Assembly: GCA_914767885.1 (NCBI GenBank)
Contig: CAJZBQ010000057.1
Coordinates: 620,001-684,000, forward strand
Length of the DNA stretch: 64,000 bases
Source of the DNA: Blepharisma stoltei
Taxonomy: Eukaryota; Ciliophora; Heterotrichea; Heterotrichida; Blepharismidae
Reading direction: 5' to 3'
A program made the translations under genes and the position numbers. Below are positions 50,487 to 61,677 of this stretch, in pieces. The notes beneath the pieces are model-generated. The model ran no database searches. It saw only the letters and a list, made by a program, of their open reading frames with translations, and was not told where the DNA came from. The stretch's first letter is position 1. Every line of letters begins with the position of its first letter.

Positions 50487-51358
50487 ATGAAACCAACGCA
50501 TAGAAGAGCACACTCCCTTAGCGATCTTTATAATGTTCAGCCTTCATCTCCTTCTAAAAAGCAACAATTATCTCCAAAATTTCTATTAGACGTTATTTCT
50601 CAAGTAACTAAATCTCAACCCTCTGGCTCAGCTAAGAGCTTGCAGCCTTTCTTGCATAATATTGCATTAGAAGAGGAAGAAGTTCGTGCAAGAGAAAAGA
50701 AAACGCAAGAATATGTCTTGAAAGAAATGAGCAAAATCCAAACAATAGACCGCGAGTTTATGAAACAAAGATATTTAGCTCAAAAAACGATAACGTCTCC
50801 ATCATTGACTGAGTCAAGATCACAGCCTGGCTCACCATTAAGTAAGATTTCGCTTAATAAAGTTAGGTTAATCCGTATGGAAAAGTTGAAAACTCCTAAC
50901 AAATCGCCACCACTGACTGCAAGATCTAAGCATTTAGCTAAAATTCAAAATTTTATGCCAAATCCATCAGAATCTCCAATAAAAAGCCCACAAAATATAA
51001 AACAGCTAAATTCAGAGTTAAATTACTTCAGGAGGAGAGCGTCTATTCCTGAGCTGTGCTCCCCTGACGAATTTTTTCCTAAATCTAAAAGAGCAGCTGT
51101 TAATATAGAAAAATCATTATGCAATATCATGGCGAATAAATTCATTTTATTTTATAATAGTATATTATATCAGATTTGATGGCAAATGTGCTAAATAGCA
51201 TACAAGAAGATTATTATAAAGAATTCTCAGGCACCAAAAAAGCTGGACTAAGGGCAGATTTAATCAAACTGTCCTTTTGAAAGCAAGATTTGAATGGGTT
51301 TAAAAAAGAAGTTGATGGAATTATCAACTCATTTCCTCATAATAGGAATCGAAATTAA
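50487..51358 (+). CDS. Basic Ser/Pro-rich protein with 50-bp IES
   Basis: 273 residues after excision. N-terminal RRAHSLSDLYNVQPSSPSKK and many SP/TP sites suggest phosphorylation; middle helix (HNIALEEEEVRAREKKTQEY). The frame breaks after SLCNIMAN. ATGGC is repeated at 51129 and 51179; removing 50 bp fuses NIMA|NVLNSIQEDYYKEFSGTK, reading a UGA-Trp (LSF-W-KQDL), to UAA at 51356. Family unknown. Its stop is 19 bp upstream of the ABAT start. Confidence 0.85.
51129..51178. other. Short IES, 50 bp
   Basis: AT-rich insert between ATGGC repeats (51129-51133, 51179-51183; extended similarity ATGGCGAAT/ATGGCAAAT). The direct repeat has no TA. Excision is required for frame. Confidence 0.85.
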
Positions 51359-51377
51359 TATATTTATTTTAGCTAAA

Positions 51378-52784
51378 ATGTTGGCTTCTCTTTTAAGAGC
51401 AGTGAGACCTGCTCCGAAGTTCGTGATGAGCGAACCTAAAGGACCAATAGTAAAAAGTGTAGTCCCAGGACCAGAAAGCTTAGCTTTACTAAATGAATAT
51501 GAAGGATTGACGCAAGATTTCAGGACTGTGAGGTTTTTCGCAGATTATCAGAAAAGCATAGGAAATTATGTAGCAGATGCTGATGGAAATATGCTTCTGG
51601 ATGCATATACTTTAAATGCTTCCTTGCCAATTGGCTACAATCATCCTAGCTACTTATCATTTCTGGATAATGCCAACATCCGCAATCATCTAATTCACAG
51701 AACAGCTTGCGCAGTAACTCCATCAAGCGATTGGGCTTTAAAGCTAAAAAACACCTTATTGCCTCTTGCCCCTGAAGGGCTGACTGAAGTCTTTATGTCT
51801 TGCGGCTGTGGAATTGGAGCTACAGAAAATGCGATGAAGGCAGCTTCGATTTGGTATTATAAAAATCAATACGGAGTTGATTACACTCCTGAACAAATAA
51901 AATCAACAATAGAAGGAAAACCTCCTGGAATTCCTGATTATGCATTTTTAAGCCTTGAAGGCGCTTATCATGGGAGAAGCATAGGATTACTCTCAGTATC
52001 TTCCTCATCAGGGCTTGACAAAGTAGATTTTCCCAGCTTTAAATGGCCTAAAGCTCCTTTTCCTAAAGAAAAATACCCAATTGGAAACCATTCAGAAAAT
52101 AAAGCTCAAGAATCGCAAGCATTAGAAGCTACAAGAAAAGTATTTCAAGCCAGCAAAATTCCTATAGTAGGGCTGATGGTAGAACCTATACAAAATGAAG
52201 GAACTTATTACGCTAGTCCTTATTATTATCAGCAACTTCAAGTCATTGCAAAAGAGTTTAAGGCAGCTCTTATTGTTGATGAAACTTACTCAGGCGTTGG
52301 GGCAACAGGAAAAATGTGGGCTCATCAGCATTGGGGAATAAATCCAGATATTCTAGTTTTCTCCAAAAAAGCTCAAGTTGCAGGATTTTTCTCTAAGCCT
52401 GAATTTAGGCCACCTCACCCTCTTATGATGATGGGTACTTGGTGTGGTGATCCATTGCGTCTATATCAACTGCAAGGGGTAATGAATGTTATTACTAATG
52501 ATAATCTAATTGCAAATGCTGAATCAACTGGCGAATATCTATTAAGTGGTCTTAGCATTATTCAGGGAAAGCGTGGAAAAATAGCAAATATTAGAGGAGT
52601 TGGGCTGCATTTAGCATTTGATATGCCAGATAAAAAGAATGCTTGGGGTTTATGCAAAAAATTGTTGGAAAAAGGAGTTCATGTAGGAGTAGCTAAAGAT
52701 AATGTGATTCAGCTAAGACCTTCATTAATCTTTGGAAGGGAGCATGCTGATATATTCTTGAATGCAGTAGATGCGTCCCTTTAA
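51378..52784 (+). CDS. ABAT: 4-aminobutyrate aminotransferase (GABA transaminase)
   Basis: PLP enzyme converting GABA to succinate semialdehyde in mitochondria. 468 residues from MLASLLRAVRPAPKFVM, a basic amphipathic presequence for mitochondrial import. Matches animal ABAT: PIGYNHPSYL, SCGCGIGATENAMKAASIWY, SLEGAYHGRSIG, FKWPKAPFP, GLMVEPIQNEG, ALIVDETYSG (PLP-binding Asp), and the PLP-lysine in VFSKKAQVAGFF. No intron or IES; UAA stop. Confidence 0.93.
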   Translation: MLASLLRAVRPAPKFVMSEPKGPIVKSVVPGPESLALLNEYEGLTQDFRTVRFFADYQKSIGNYVADADGNMLLDAYTLNASLPIGYNHPSYLSFLDNANIRNHLIHRTACAVTPSSDWALKLKNTLLPLAPEGLTEVFMSCGCGIGATENAMKAASIWYYKNQYGVDYTPEQIKSTIEGKPPGIPDYAFLSLEGAYHGRSIGLLSVSSSSGLDKVDFPSFKWPKAPFPKEKYPIGNHSENKAQESQALEATRKVFQASKIPIVGLMVEPIQNEGTYYASPYYYQQLQVIAKEFKAALIVDETYSGVGATGKMWAHQHWGINPDILVFSKKAQVAGFFSKPEFRPPHPLMMMGTWCGDPLRLYQLQGVMNVITNDNLIANAESTGEYLLSGLSIIQGKRGKIANIRGVGLHLAFDMPDKKNAWGLCKKLLEKGVHVGVAKDNVIQLRPSLIFGREHADIFLNAVDASL

Positions 52785-52880
52785 ATAAGAAAAATATTTC
52801 TTAAAAAATAATTTTAAAATTCAAGATTTTTCAGAAAAATAGAATTTTATTTATCTTTAGTGATAAAAATAAAGAATAAA

Positions 52881-54818
52881 ATGGCTGAAGAATCAAAAGC
52901 TGAAGGAAATACCTCTTATGGGCAATGCTATTTAGATGCTGCTGTACAAATTCTCTATAACACTGTTCCTTTTAGAAGCTCTTTTCCAACCTCAAAACAT
53001 CTATCAAATGAAGTATCTCAAGAGCTTCATAGGATTTTTATTAAGATGAGAAATGGAAATAAAGACTTTTGCAGTTCAGCAAGCCTTAAGAAAGCATTAA
53101 TTAGCAGGTATGGTAAAGTATTTGATAATGAAAAAGGCTATGAGCCTGCAAGCACAATTACTTATATGCTACGGTCTCTCTATAAAGATCGAAAAACAGA
53201 AATTAAAACCTACCAAGAAATGGCTCATGCTAAATTTGGGAACTGGCCAAAAGGTATGAATATTAATGACAGTTTAATTAAAGTATGGGGCTTTGAGTAC
53301 TTTTTACATTATGACGCAGAACCAGGAGTATTTTCTTTAAAAATTCTGCCAAAATCAGTATCATGGATCAGCCATGAAAAACAATTTTCTGTAAAAACTG
53401 ATAATTTCCCTGAAATTGTCATGATTGAAGGGAAAATGAACACAAACGAGGATATGTGAGAAAGTGTTTTAAATAGCGAAAAAGAATGATACTCAAAAGA
53501 GCATAAAGGTTTTTATAAGCTAACTGGAGTGATATTTTACACAAAGCAGCATTTTCTAGCAGCTTATTATTCAGAAGACAGGAAAAAATGAACCAAAATA
53601 GATAATCGAGATCTTGAAGAAACTGATGAATTTTTAGATTTTTTGAAGGATGATAGTCTTAAGCCAATATTCCTTATTTTTACATGGACTGCAAAAGCTG
53701 TTGAACCTGATGAAACTCTACCAAATGAAATTTCAGAAGAGTTGACAAAGCAGGATTCATTTCTTACAATCGATTTCGTGCGGCCTGACAAAGAGCAGCT
53801 CTCTATCGAAGAACCAAATATAGAGCTGCTTTCGGCCGAGCAACCAACTACAGAGCAGCCATCTATTGGGCAGCAAGATGTGGAGGAAGTTCATCAGCAG
53901 CCAAATATAGAGGAGCCTTCTATTGAGCAGCAAGGTACAGAACAGCAGTTAATCGATTCATCACATATAGAGGAGGCTTCTATTGAGCAAGTAGCTACAG
54001 AGCAACAAGGTGCAGAACAGCAGCTGATTGATTCATCACATATAGAGGAGGCTTCTATTGAGCAAGCAACTATAGAGCAGCAATCTATTGAGCAATCACT
54101 CATAGAGAAGCCTCCTACAGAGCAATCAACCATAGAGAACCAATCCATTATCGAGCAGACAAATATAGAGGAGGAGTCTTCTATCGAGCAAGCAGCTATA
54201 GAGCAACCATATATTGATAAACCAAGTATAGAGAGGCCTCTTATTAAGGAAGCCAATATAGAAGAAGTTCCTATTGAGCAGTCAAGTACAATACAGGAGC
54301 CTTCTATCGAACAATTAACTATAGAGCAACCATATATTGATAAACCAAGCATAGAGGAGCCTCTTATTAAGGAAGCCAACATAGAAGAAGTTCCTATTGA
54401 GCAGTCAGATATAATACAGGAGCCTTCTGTCGAGCAACTAGCAATAGAGCAATCATATATTGATAAACCAAGTATAGAGGAGCCTCTTATTAAGGAAGCT
54501 AACATAGAAGAAGTTCCTATTGAGCAGCCAGGTATAATACAACCTGAAACAGAACCTTTTTATGGTGAGTCTTATATCGAGACTATTAATGAGCCTCCTT
54601 TTAATGGCAATTCGCGCATAGAAGAATCATACCAATATGATGAGCCATCATATTTATTTTTAATTGAGAACTTAAAAGAAACAAATACTCTTGATCAAGA
54701 AATAAGATCTGAAGATTTAAGAAGAAGGATAAATAGGACAAATATTGCTGAATGCCAGCAATGTGGAGCGCTCTATCCAATTTATATTGGAAAATGCATC
54801 AAAAAGAATTGCCAGTAG
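52881..54818 (+). CDS. USP-like (peptidase C19) protein with long IEQP repeat tail
   Basis: 645 residues, UAG stop. Residues 1-250: USP-like domain with Cys box GNTSYGQCYLDAAVQILYN and a His-box-like YKLTGVIFYTKQHFLAAYY followed by KKWTKIDNRD; three UGA-Trp. It most resembles the diverged USP53/54 group. Residues ~300-550 are tandem I-E-(Q/E)-P type repeats, including three ~40-residue units with YIDKPSIEEPLIKEANIEE. The C terminus has a zinc-ribbon-like AECQQCGALYPIYIGKC. Whether it still cleaves ubiquitin is unclear. Confidence 0.72.
53790..54545 (+). repeat. Coding minisatellite in the USP-like gene
   Basis: Short degenerate units of about 18-30 nt encoding IEQPSIEE-like peptides, followed by three longer ~120-nt units (starting near 54195, 54320 and 54455) sharing CATATATTGATAAACCAAG. 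The frame stays open through all of it. Confidence 0.85.
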
Positions 54819-55034
54819 TCTATTTAAATAAAACAATCCTGATTTTTTTTCTTTACGTTCAAAATTTTTTATTTTTAATTTATATATTGACATTTAAATA
54901 GCCGTTTAATTCATCATAATTAAGCCTATGCACGCATTCATCATATTAGTTTTATTTCTAATTGGCTTACCGTAATCATACCAGTTTTAGAACTTTTGCT
55001 CATTTTCAATATATAATTGTTAACAAATACTAAA

Positions 55035-55457
55035 ATGCAGTCAGCAGGTATTTTCTATTCAGTTCCAAGAAATTTCAGGCTACTTGATGAGCTTGAGAAA
55101 GGTGAGCATGGCTTAGGCGACCCCAATGTAAGCTATGGCCTTGACAGAGGCGATGACATAACACTAAGCAGCTGGAAAGGAATGATTATCGGCCCATCAG
55201 GCGGTACATTTGAGAATCGCATATATGAGCTCAGATTTCAGTGCGGGCCGAACTACCCTCTGCAGCCTCCACAAGTCCAGTTTGTCACAAAGGTCAATGT
55301 GCCAAGTGTTAACCCTCGTAATGGTGCTGTTGAAGGCTTAAGAATTCTTCAAGCCTGGAGTCCTGAGTATACTATGGAAACCATCTTAGTAGAACTCAGA
55401 AAAGAAATGATCGCCAACAAGAGACTTGCTCAGCCTCCTGAGGGGGATAATTTTTAA
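55035..55457 (+). CDS. UBE2V: Ubiquitin E2 variant (UBE2V/MMS2)
   Basis: 140 residues from MQSAGIFYSVPRNFRLLDEL. Typical UEV: ISYGLDRGDD-like segment, WKGMIIGPSGGTFENRIYEL, CGPNYPLQPPQVQFVTKVNV, and no catalytic Cys. Partner of UBC13 in making Lys63-linked chains for DNA-damage tolerance and signalling. UAA stop; convergent with the syntaxin gene, 27 bp apart. Confidence 0.94.
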   Translation: MQSAGIFYSVPRNFRLLDELEKGEHGLGDPNVSYGLDRGDDITLSSWKGMIIGPSGGTFENRIYELRFQCGPNYPLQPPQVQFVTKVNVPSVNPRNGAVEGLRILQAWSPEYTMETILVELRKEMIANKRLAQPPEGDNF

Positions 55458-55484
55458 GATAACAATCTCTATTATTTAACTGAA

Positions 55485-56132
55485 TTAAAGCTTCATGATA
55501 CAAACAACGATTACTAAAATTGCGACTGCTAGCGCTGTCATCACTAATAGAACTTTGCAACAGTTCTTTTTGCGCCTTTGTTTGGCGTCTGTTTTATATA
55601 GCTCATCTACACCCTTTCCAGTGTATTTTTCAGCATTTCCGACATCTGTTTCGATTGTATCAAGCATAATCCCTTGCTCGCTTACAATTTCAGAGAAGCC
55701 TTTCATTATATCGCGGGCTTCTTTCATTCGGTTTTCAATTACTTGGGCATGCAGCCTTTGCTCTTTTCGGAGCTCTTCAGTAAAAGTGTCGATTTTTTGT
55801 ACTTGTGTTTGCTTTTGATTAAAGTTTTCTGCTTGGAATGATTGCAAGATTGATTCAAACTCCATGGAATAGCCTTTAAATAGCCTTTCTTTTTCAGCTC
55901 TGTCTGCAGGATTTTTCACGGGAAATTTTTCAAGATCTTTTAAGGTCTTTTCAATTATTTCACATTCTTTATCGATTTCATCCATCGATTGTGTGCTTTC
56001 ATATCTAGCAACATAATTTTTTAATTTTTCTATGTTTTCCCTTGTCTCTTCTCCTTTATACTTAATTTGTGTATCTAGTAAAGGTTTCTGTATAAATTTT
56101 ACCTTAATTCCATTTTGTGCTCCAAAAGACAT
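55485..56132 (-). CDS. Syntaxin-type SNARE
   Basis: 215 residues. Helical N-terminal region, then a SNARE motif (QVIENRMKEARDIMKGFSEI, zero-layer Gln in VSEQGIMLDTIETDV), a CC pair, and a C-terminal anchor (VLLVMTALAVAILVIVVCIM). Layout fits a Qa-type syntaxin of the endosomal or plasma membrane. Its start is 22 bp from the POR stop on the same strand. Confidence 0.85.
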   Translation of the reverse strand: MSFGAQNGIKVKFIQKPLLDTQIKYKGEETRENIEKLKNYVARYESTQSMDEIDKECEIIEKTLKDLEKFPVKNPADRAEKERLFKGYSMEFESILQSFQAENFNQKQTQVQKIDTFTEELRKEQRLHAQVIENRMKEARDIMKGFSEIVSEQGIMLDTIETDVGNAEKYTGKGVDELYKTDAKQRRKKNCCKVLLVMTALAVAILVIVVCIMKL

Positions 56133-56154
56133 TTATTTATAAGAATATCAATTA

Positions 56155-58257
56155 TTAACCCCAAAACTCCACTCTAAACCTCCCTTCATTCGTCAATTTT
56201 GATATAAATTCTGTAGAATCCTCGCCCAAGTGCTCATTTGCTATTGTTTTTAGCATATCAGAGACCCCTTTTCCCATCAAAGTTGACCCACAAATATACA
56301 AATAAGCGCCTTTATTTGCAAGCAAATCCCAAATTTTATCATGCTGCGTAAAAATAATATCCTGGACATAAATCTTATGAGCCTGATCTCTAGAAAAGGC
56401 TACAAAAAGACTATGAAGAACATGCGGACCTTCGCCTCATTTTTCGGGGCGGTACTCGAATTCTGAAGCTGGGGAATCAGAAGGGATAATAAAATTCTCT
56501 AGATCGCGCTTGTATACAAATTCTCTAGATTTATTGCGACTGCCGAAATAGAGAATAGTTTCAGGATACCCAACTCCTTCTGAAGCAAAATATTGAAGCT
56601 CTTGAAGAAAACCTCGAAATGGGGCCACCCCGCAGCCATTGCAGATCATAATGATTGGAGTAGGTACAGGAGGAAGCTTAAACGCAGAAGTTTTAAAAAA
56701 GCCACGGACAGGCTTGTAGAGGCCGGTTACATGCATTTTTTCGAAATAGCCTGAGCAAAGCCCTGTCCTGATTTTCCCTTCACTTGTTCTATGTCTTGCT
56801 ACATCGACTGCAATATGAATGGTATTTTTATGGAGTTTTGATGAGGATGCTACTGTATAATATCTTGCTTGAATTCTATCTAAGATCTGCACTAGTGCTC
56901 CTATTGGAATTTTAACTGATGAGTATTTTCTCAATAAATCAACAACAGTGATCATAGGTTCTTCAATAAGGTTCAGGTCCAATGATCGTGCACTTTTAAT
57001 AGTGTGCATTTCATTGAAGAAAATTTGGTCGAAAATTTGTTTAAAAATGCACCATTTAATGGATTTTTTGGTCAAATGTCTCACTATTAAAAATTCTTCG
57101 AGCAAATATTGCCCTAAGGCATGCAGCAGTACTATCAAAATACATGGTCATTTGACGAGGAGCCGTTCAATAATTCTCCTGTACTCATCTTTTCCTTTCA
57201 AACTTGCTAAAAACTCCAGTTCTTTTTGTTCTTCAGGGTCTGAAGCGAATTTTGAAATGTTTTTTATGATTTTTTTCCTAATCAAGCTAGTCAAGTCACA
57301 GTACTTCGTCAATGCTTCTCCTACTGTCAAAGGTGTTGGGAAAGGATGTTTTTTGCCTTGGATTGGTAAGAACTGAAATGTTAGTTCTAAGTCATAATCT
57401 TGTAGAGCTGCCAGTTCCCTTACTATTTCTTCATCGTTTTCTGGGAAAATTCCAAAATTGCAAGCAGTTTCGTATTCCCTTTCAATTTTCATTTCGACAT
57501 GTAACGCTGAGTTCTCAGGATCTCTCTTGAGCTCTTTTATTTTGGATACCGGACACTCCATGCTTGTTATCAACGCTTTGCTGGACTCTTCATAGACAAT
57601 TAAAGGATTTGGCTTGGTAAGATTCACATGATGCGCCACTTCTAAAAACTCGAAGTCTGCAAACGGTGAGATCCTTGTCTTCTTAACAATACCAGGCAGG
57701 ATTTGCCACAGCTGTTCTTTCCACTTGTCGAATTCTTCGACATCATCTTCATGAGATTCGACTGTTTTGATTAGCTGATTAGCTCCAAGTTTAAGTAAAG
57801 AATCGCTAATTTTTCTCGCTGTGGCATGATTATTTGCGTCTAGCTTTTTACTTAGCCCAAAAACTGCATAAGACAGCTGTGATAAATTTTCATTAGATGC
57901 CTTTGCCACCTTAGTAATCCACTTGAGAAATTGAGATGCATTGGATGGAGGCGCTCCATCTTCCTGAGTAGAGCAGATAATAACACAAAAGTCGTGCTTC
58001 TTGAAGTCTCTGATTTGGAAGTTGTCAAGCGACACAATGTGGGGTGAGAAGCTGTACTTGATAGCCTCACATGCTAATATGTTTGCCAGCTTTTCTGCAT
58101 GACCGGTTTGAGAACCAACATATATGTGGAGGTGACCTAATGTTTCTGTTAAAGGTTCTGATTGAGGAGAAGGATTTTGATTCTTTTTATTCTTTAAGTA
58201 TCACCAGCTACAAAGCCCGATGATAATAGTTGCAATAACAGCAAACAGCCAAGCCAT
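56155..58257 (-). CDS. POR: NADPH-cytochrome P450 reductase, with 204-bp IES
   Basis: ER-anchored diflavin reductase: N-terminal helix (AWLFAVIATIIIGLCSWW, one UGA-Trp), FMN domain (YVGSQTGHAEKLANILACEA), FAD-binding ARYYTVASSSK and GLCSGYFE, NADPH-binding GCGVAPFRGFLQEL, and YICGSTLMGKGVSDML. Supplies electrons to P450s. Compared with the family there is a 68-residue excess after YRRIIE. TTCAATAA is repeated at 56962 and 57166; excision gives DEYRRIIEEPMITVVDLL, as in other PORs. Restored length 632. The insert has no stop when UGA is Trp. UAA stop at 56155. Confidence 0.92.
56962..57165. other. IES, 204 bp, stop-free and 3n
   Basis: Between TTCAATAA repeats (56962-56969, 57166-57173). AT-rich, no family ends recognised. 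Its length is a multiple of three and its only in-frame stop is UGA, so it would be translated if kept. The POR family alignment shows it is extra. Confidence 0.8.
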
Positions 58258-59200
58258 TTTATCATTTACCAATAGATATTAGAGAAAAAAGAATAATTGG
58301 AAATTGGTGATGTGTGCAAGAAGAAATTGGGGCAGAGTTTTTGAGAAAGTGAAGGCTAAAAAGCCATTGATGAGAAATTACGATTGTGGAAATAAATGAG
58401 AATTTGTTGTGGTTATTATTGAGCATCCCAAAGAGATTTAGGATGAAGCAAATGCTTATTTGTATATATAAAAAACAACAGGAAAGCTTTTCTATCATAT
58501 AACTTGCTTCTAGAAATGTTTCTGAGGAGATTAAATGCGGCTGCTTTTGCATTAATATGTCATAATTATTAATCTTAATAAAATCAGGCACTTAATTTGA
58601 AGTAAAAGTAAATATTCAACTTGATTAATAAATATTAAAATAGTTTGAATTAGGATAGATGCGGAATTAGAGAGAGTCACTGACTTGCATTACTCTTCCT
58701 TATTAATCCTCTTTAAATGGAAAAATTCTGAAAAAAAATTATAGATGAAAAATACCAATCTCTTATAACTAAATTTAATGGAGTAAATGCAAATAGAATT
58801 TATTTTAGCAGCTAAAGCAATTTTTTGCATGAATTCTTCATAAAATAAATTATAATTGAAAAAAATATATTCAATTTATGGCTTTAATTTTTTTAAGTCT
58901 TAAAAATTTTAAACTATTTTTTTCAAAATAGCATTACCACCCTTTAAATGTTTTATCTCACTTAAATTAAGTTAATATTAAGAAGGTTGAATATAATAAA
59001 CAAATTTTTCAATACCAGAAAATTAAAGAAGCATAATTGAATATTCTCCCACTATTTCATAAAATATTAATTTCTCATTTAATCTTTTGATTTTTTTTTC
59101 CAAATATTTACTATAAATTTAACTGATAAATGGTTTTATTATTTAACAACTGCTACTATCACCAATAATAAACAAAATCTTATTAAGTTTATTAAAGCAA
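58258..59200. other. AT-rich intergenic spacer
   Basis: No gene recognised between POR and the repeat block that follows. A frame near 58270-58590 on the minus strand has poor codon pattern and is probably chance. Confidence 0.4.
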
Positions 59201-59209
59201 TTGAGAAGC

Positions 59210-59690
59210 CTGCTATTCCCAAAGGAGTATCTCCACCTTTAATGCACCCTTCTCCTACTTACCAGTTCGTGCACGACCTTGAAAAGAAAATCCTTGCCGA
59301 ACGATGGCTTTCATTACGCCTCTGTAATTATGATTGAGTTGTGTTGCCATACCGAACGTTAAAAAAAGCTTTTCACTATGGAAATTCAAATTGCTGAATT
59401 TTCTGGTCGTCTCTCCACAAAAATAGCACAACTCCTGGTTTAAGGCTAAAGAATAATCCGATTGGTGAGGAAAAATATCGCTGACTCTTATGGAAAACCC
59501 CTTTCCAACTCTCAGGTCGATTTTTCTTCCAAGCAAAAGACCTAAATGTAGAGTAAGCTTCTTCGGCTACCTGACATTGAGCTTCACCAATCAAAGAGAA
59601 GCTTAGCCGGGAAATATTTCCAAACGCCATCCTTCCTCAATGCTCCTATGTGCCACCCCTCTTTGGCCAAACCAAAAATTTTGTTAGGTA
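59210..59690. repeat. GC-richer repeat-like block
   Basis: Stands out by base composition from AT-rich neighbours, like the R units, but shares only short matches with them. Overlapping minus-strand frames are open for 80-90 codons without a recognisable product. Probably a further SINE-like unit. Confidence 0.4.
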
Positions 59691-59699
59691 ACGAAGGGT

Positions 59700-60080
59700 T
59701 AATTTTTTTTTAAAATTTTTATAGTTTAGAGATTAACAATTCCCAATTGTGTGAAATAAAAATTAATTCAATTTGTAAATTTATGTTTTAAAATAGAATT
59801 CCAATGGATTTGCTCGCTCACTGTGCGAGAGGACTAAGACTGTTGGTTGTTTCGCCATGCCATTTTTAATGCATAGTAAACAAAAATCAGTGAAAACAAT
59901 ACCAAATACTCTTTAAAAAATAATTTATACCAATTCAAACTCATAGGACAAGGAGGAAATACATTTTTATTTTGATTTATGTGTATATCTGAAGATATAT
60001 AATTAAAATGCTTATTAATTTATTTAGATATATAATGTGAAATTAAGCATTTCAACATTTCAATATACAGAATTATCGCT
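59700..60080. mobile_element. Probable decayed family-A MITE fragment
   Basis: A GAAGGGTTAATTTTTTTTTA start and a later TTGCTCGCTCACTGTGCGAG motif match the hairpin side and core of family A. The rest is too diverged to bound. Confidence 0.4.
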
Positions 60081-60089
60081 ATCGTTAAC

Positions 60090-60480
60090 TACTTAATTTC
60101 TGATCAGAATTCTTATCTGTTTCCGATCTGAATTAATCGAGCTCACAGAGACCTCACAGGACTGCTCAGTTACTGTACGGTTCCCTTCCTCCAGGTTCCA
60201 GAGTTCCCCTCTTCGGTAATCGCCGGTAGCGTGTGGAAAGCCCAAGTCGTTAGAGTAGGCCTGGGACTTGCTCACCAATTATCCTTCTCAGCATAAACTA
60301 AATCTGCACCAGTCGTTTTGTCTTGATCTCTCAAGGACTCCCTGCAGTCATGTATTTCGACAGAAAAAGGCCCTTTTAGAAGAGGCAAAACTCCAGGAGA
60401 GTGAATTTCAATACACAGCATACGTGAAGGCAAATCAAATTCACTGTTTTTCTTAGAGATTATTGATAAACAGATGCTAA
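60090..60480. repeat. GC-richer repeat-like block
   Basis: Non-AT-rich segment with hairpin-capable parts (e.g. CCTCTTCGGTAATCGCCGG). No ORF of interest; possible SINE-like unit of a different family. Confidence 0.4.
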
Positions 60481-60499
60481 AAATTAATAAGCTTACCTG

Positions 60500-60805
60500 G
60501 CTCCCCCTCTGTGAGCCATCTAAATTTTTGTGCTCGGTCACGGTAGGTTAAGTTTTTTTTTGAAATCTAAGCAATCCTTTCGCAAAAATTGAAAAGTAAA
60601 AATAATTTGGCTTGCAATTTTATGCTTTAATACATAAGTTTTTTAAAATTTAAAAAATTATCTAGAGATTTCATTATACTAATTATCAATTGCATATCAA
60701 AGCATTTTTCATAAAAAATTTTTGCTCCCTCATGGGTGGGTTTTATTAAAAAATAATGATTTTTCCATGGTTTTGCTCTCTCACAAAAGAAGAGAGTAAG
60801 ATAAT
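60500..60805. mobile_element. Decayed family-A MITE, intergenic
   Basis: Left: GGCTCCCCCTCTGTGAGCC with a partial hairpin to GCTCGGTCACGGTAGG. Right: two terminus-like motifs (GCTCCCTCATGGGTGGG, GCTCTCTCACAAAAGAAGAG). Core ATTATACTAATTATCAATTG matches other copies. Layout retained, sequence decayed. Confidence 0.7.
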
Positions 60806-60929
60806 ATTTATTCGAATTATGTACATCAAATTCTATTAACAGAAAATTCATTATTTAAGCTTCCTTTTTGCTTTTTAGCTAAAATGGTGAGTAAAGGATT
60901 AAATAATGTTTTCATAAATGTAGCCAGAT

Positions 60930-61572
60930 GGCCAAGCATAAATCCCACCCCCTCAATATCAAATTACCAAGTCTTAATAATAAGAAATATAAGATATATT
61001 GCCATATTTCACTCCTAAGCTATTTAAAACATAATTTCTAGCATTCTTACACATATATATTTAATACTTCATTTCATATCGCTACTATAAGCAATATTTT
61101 TATATGGTAAAAATTCTTAGACTAATAAATAAAGGAGTTAATAGAGTAATACGTTGAAAATCGCTTAATTATTGCATTTTAAGCATTAATCCGGATGAAA
61201 TTCTGCTTTAAAATGAATAGACAGAAATAAATCAATTCAAGCATATAATGCATGATAGGAAAATAGAATATCGAGCATCGATTTCGCTAAATTAATATAT
61301 TTTAAAATTTATATGCTTAGATGGCTTATTCTATATATAAAGCATGATATATCTCATTTAAATATAATACAAAAATACGAACTAAAATTGCTAGTTATAT
61401 AAAATTTTGCATATTGTAGAGATATAAAATGAAGTATTAAATATATGTGTAAGCATGCTATAAATTGTGTTTTAATAGCATAAAAGCCAAAATCCTGCAA
61501 TATCTCTTATATTTCTTATTAACAAGACTAGGTAATTTGATATAGGGGGCGGGGTGGGGTTTATTGTTTTGC
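60930..61572. mobile_element. Family-C terminal-inverted-repeat element, 643 bp
   Basis: Bracketed by an exact 9-bp duplication TAGCCAGAT (60921-60929, 61573-61581). Left end GGCCAAGCATAAATCCCACC; right end reversed GCAAAACAATAAACCCCACC. Both sides share the ATAAGAAATATAAGATAT region with the copy at 12.0 kb. No ORF. Confidence 0.85.
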
Positions 61573-61677
61573 TAGCCAGATAGCCTATAACTAATTTCAG
61601 AAATCTATATTGCTATAAAGAGTCATTTAAGAGTGCTAACTCAGATAAAAAACAAAATCATAAATGGATATAAAATT

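Noticed and set aside
53894-54505. Minus-strand ORF of 203 codons rich in Cys/Ser
   Set aside because: It is the antisense shadow of the IEQP minisatellite in the plus-strand USP-like gene.
59255-59640. Overlapping minus-strand ORFs of 84-93 codons as genes
   Set aside because: They lie in a GC-richer repeat-like block with no recognisable product; the openness follows base composition.
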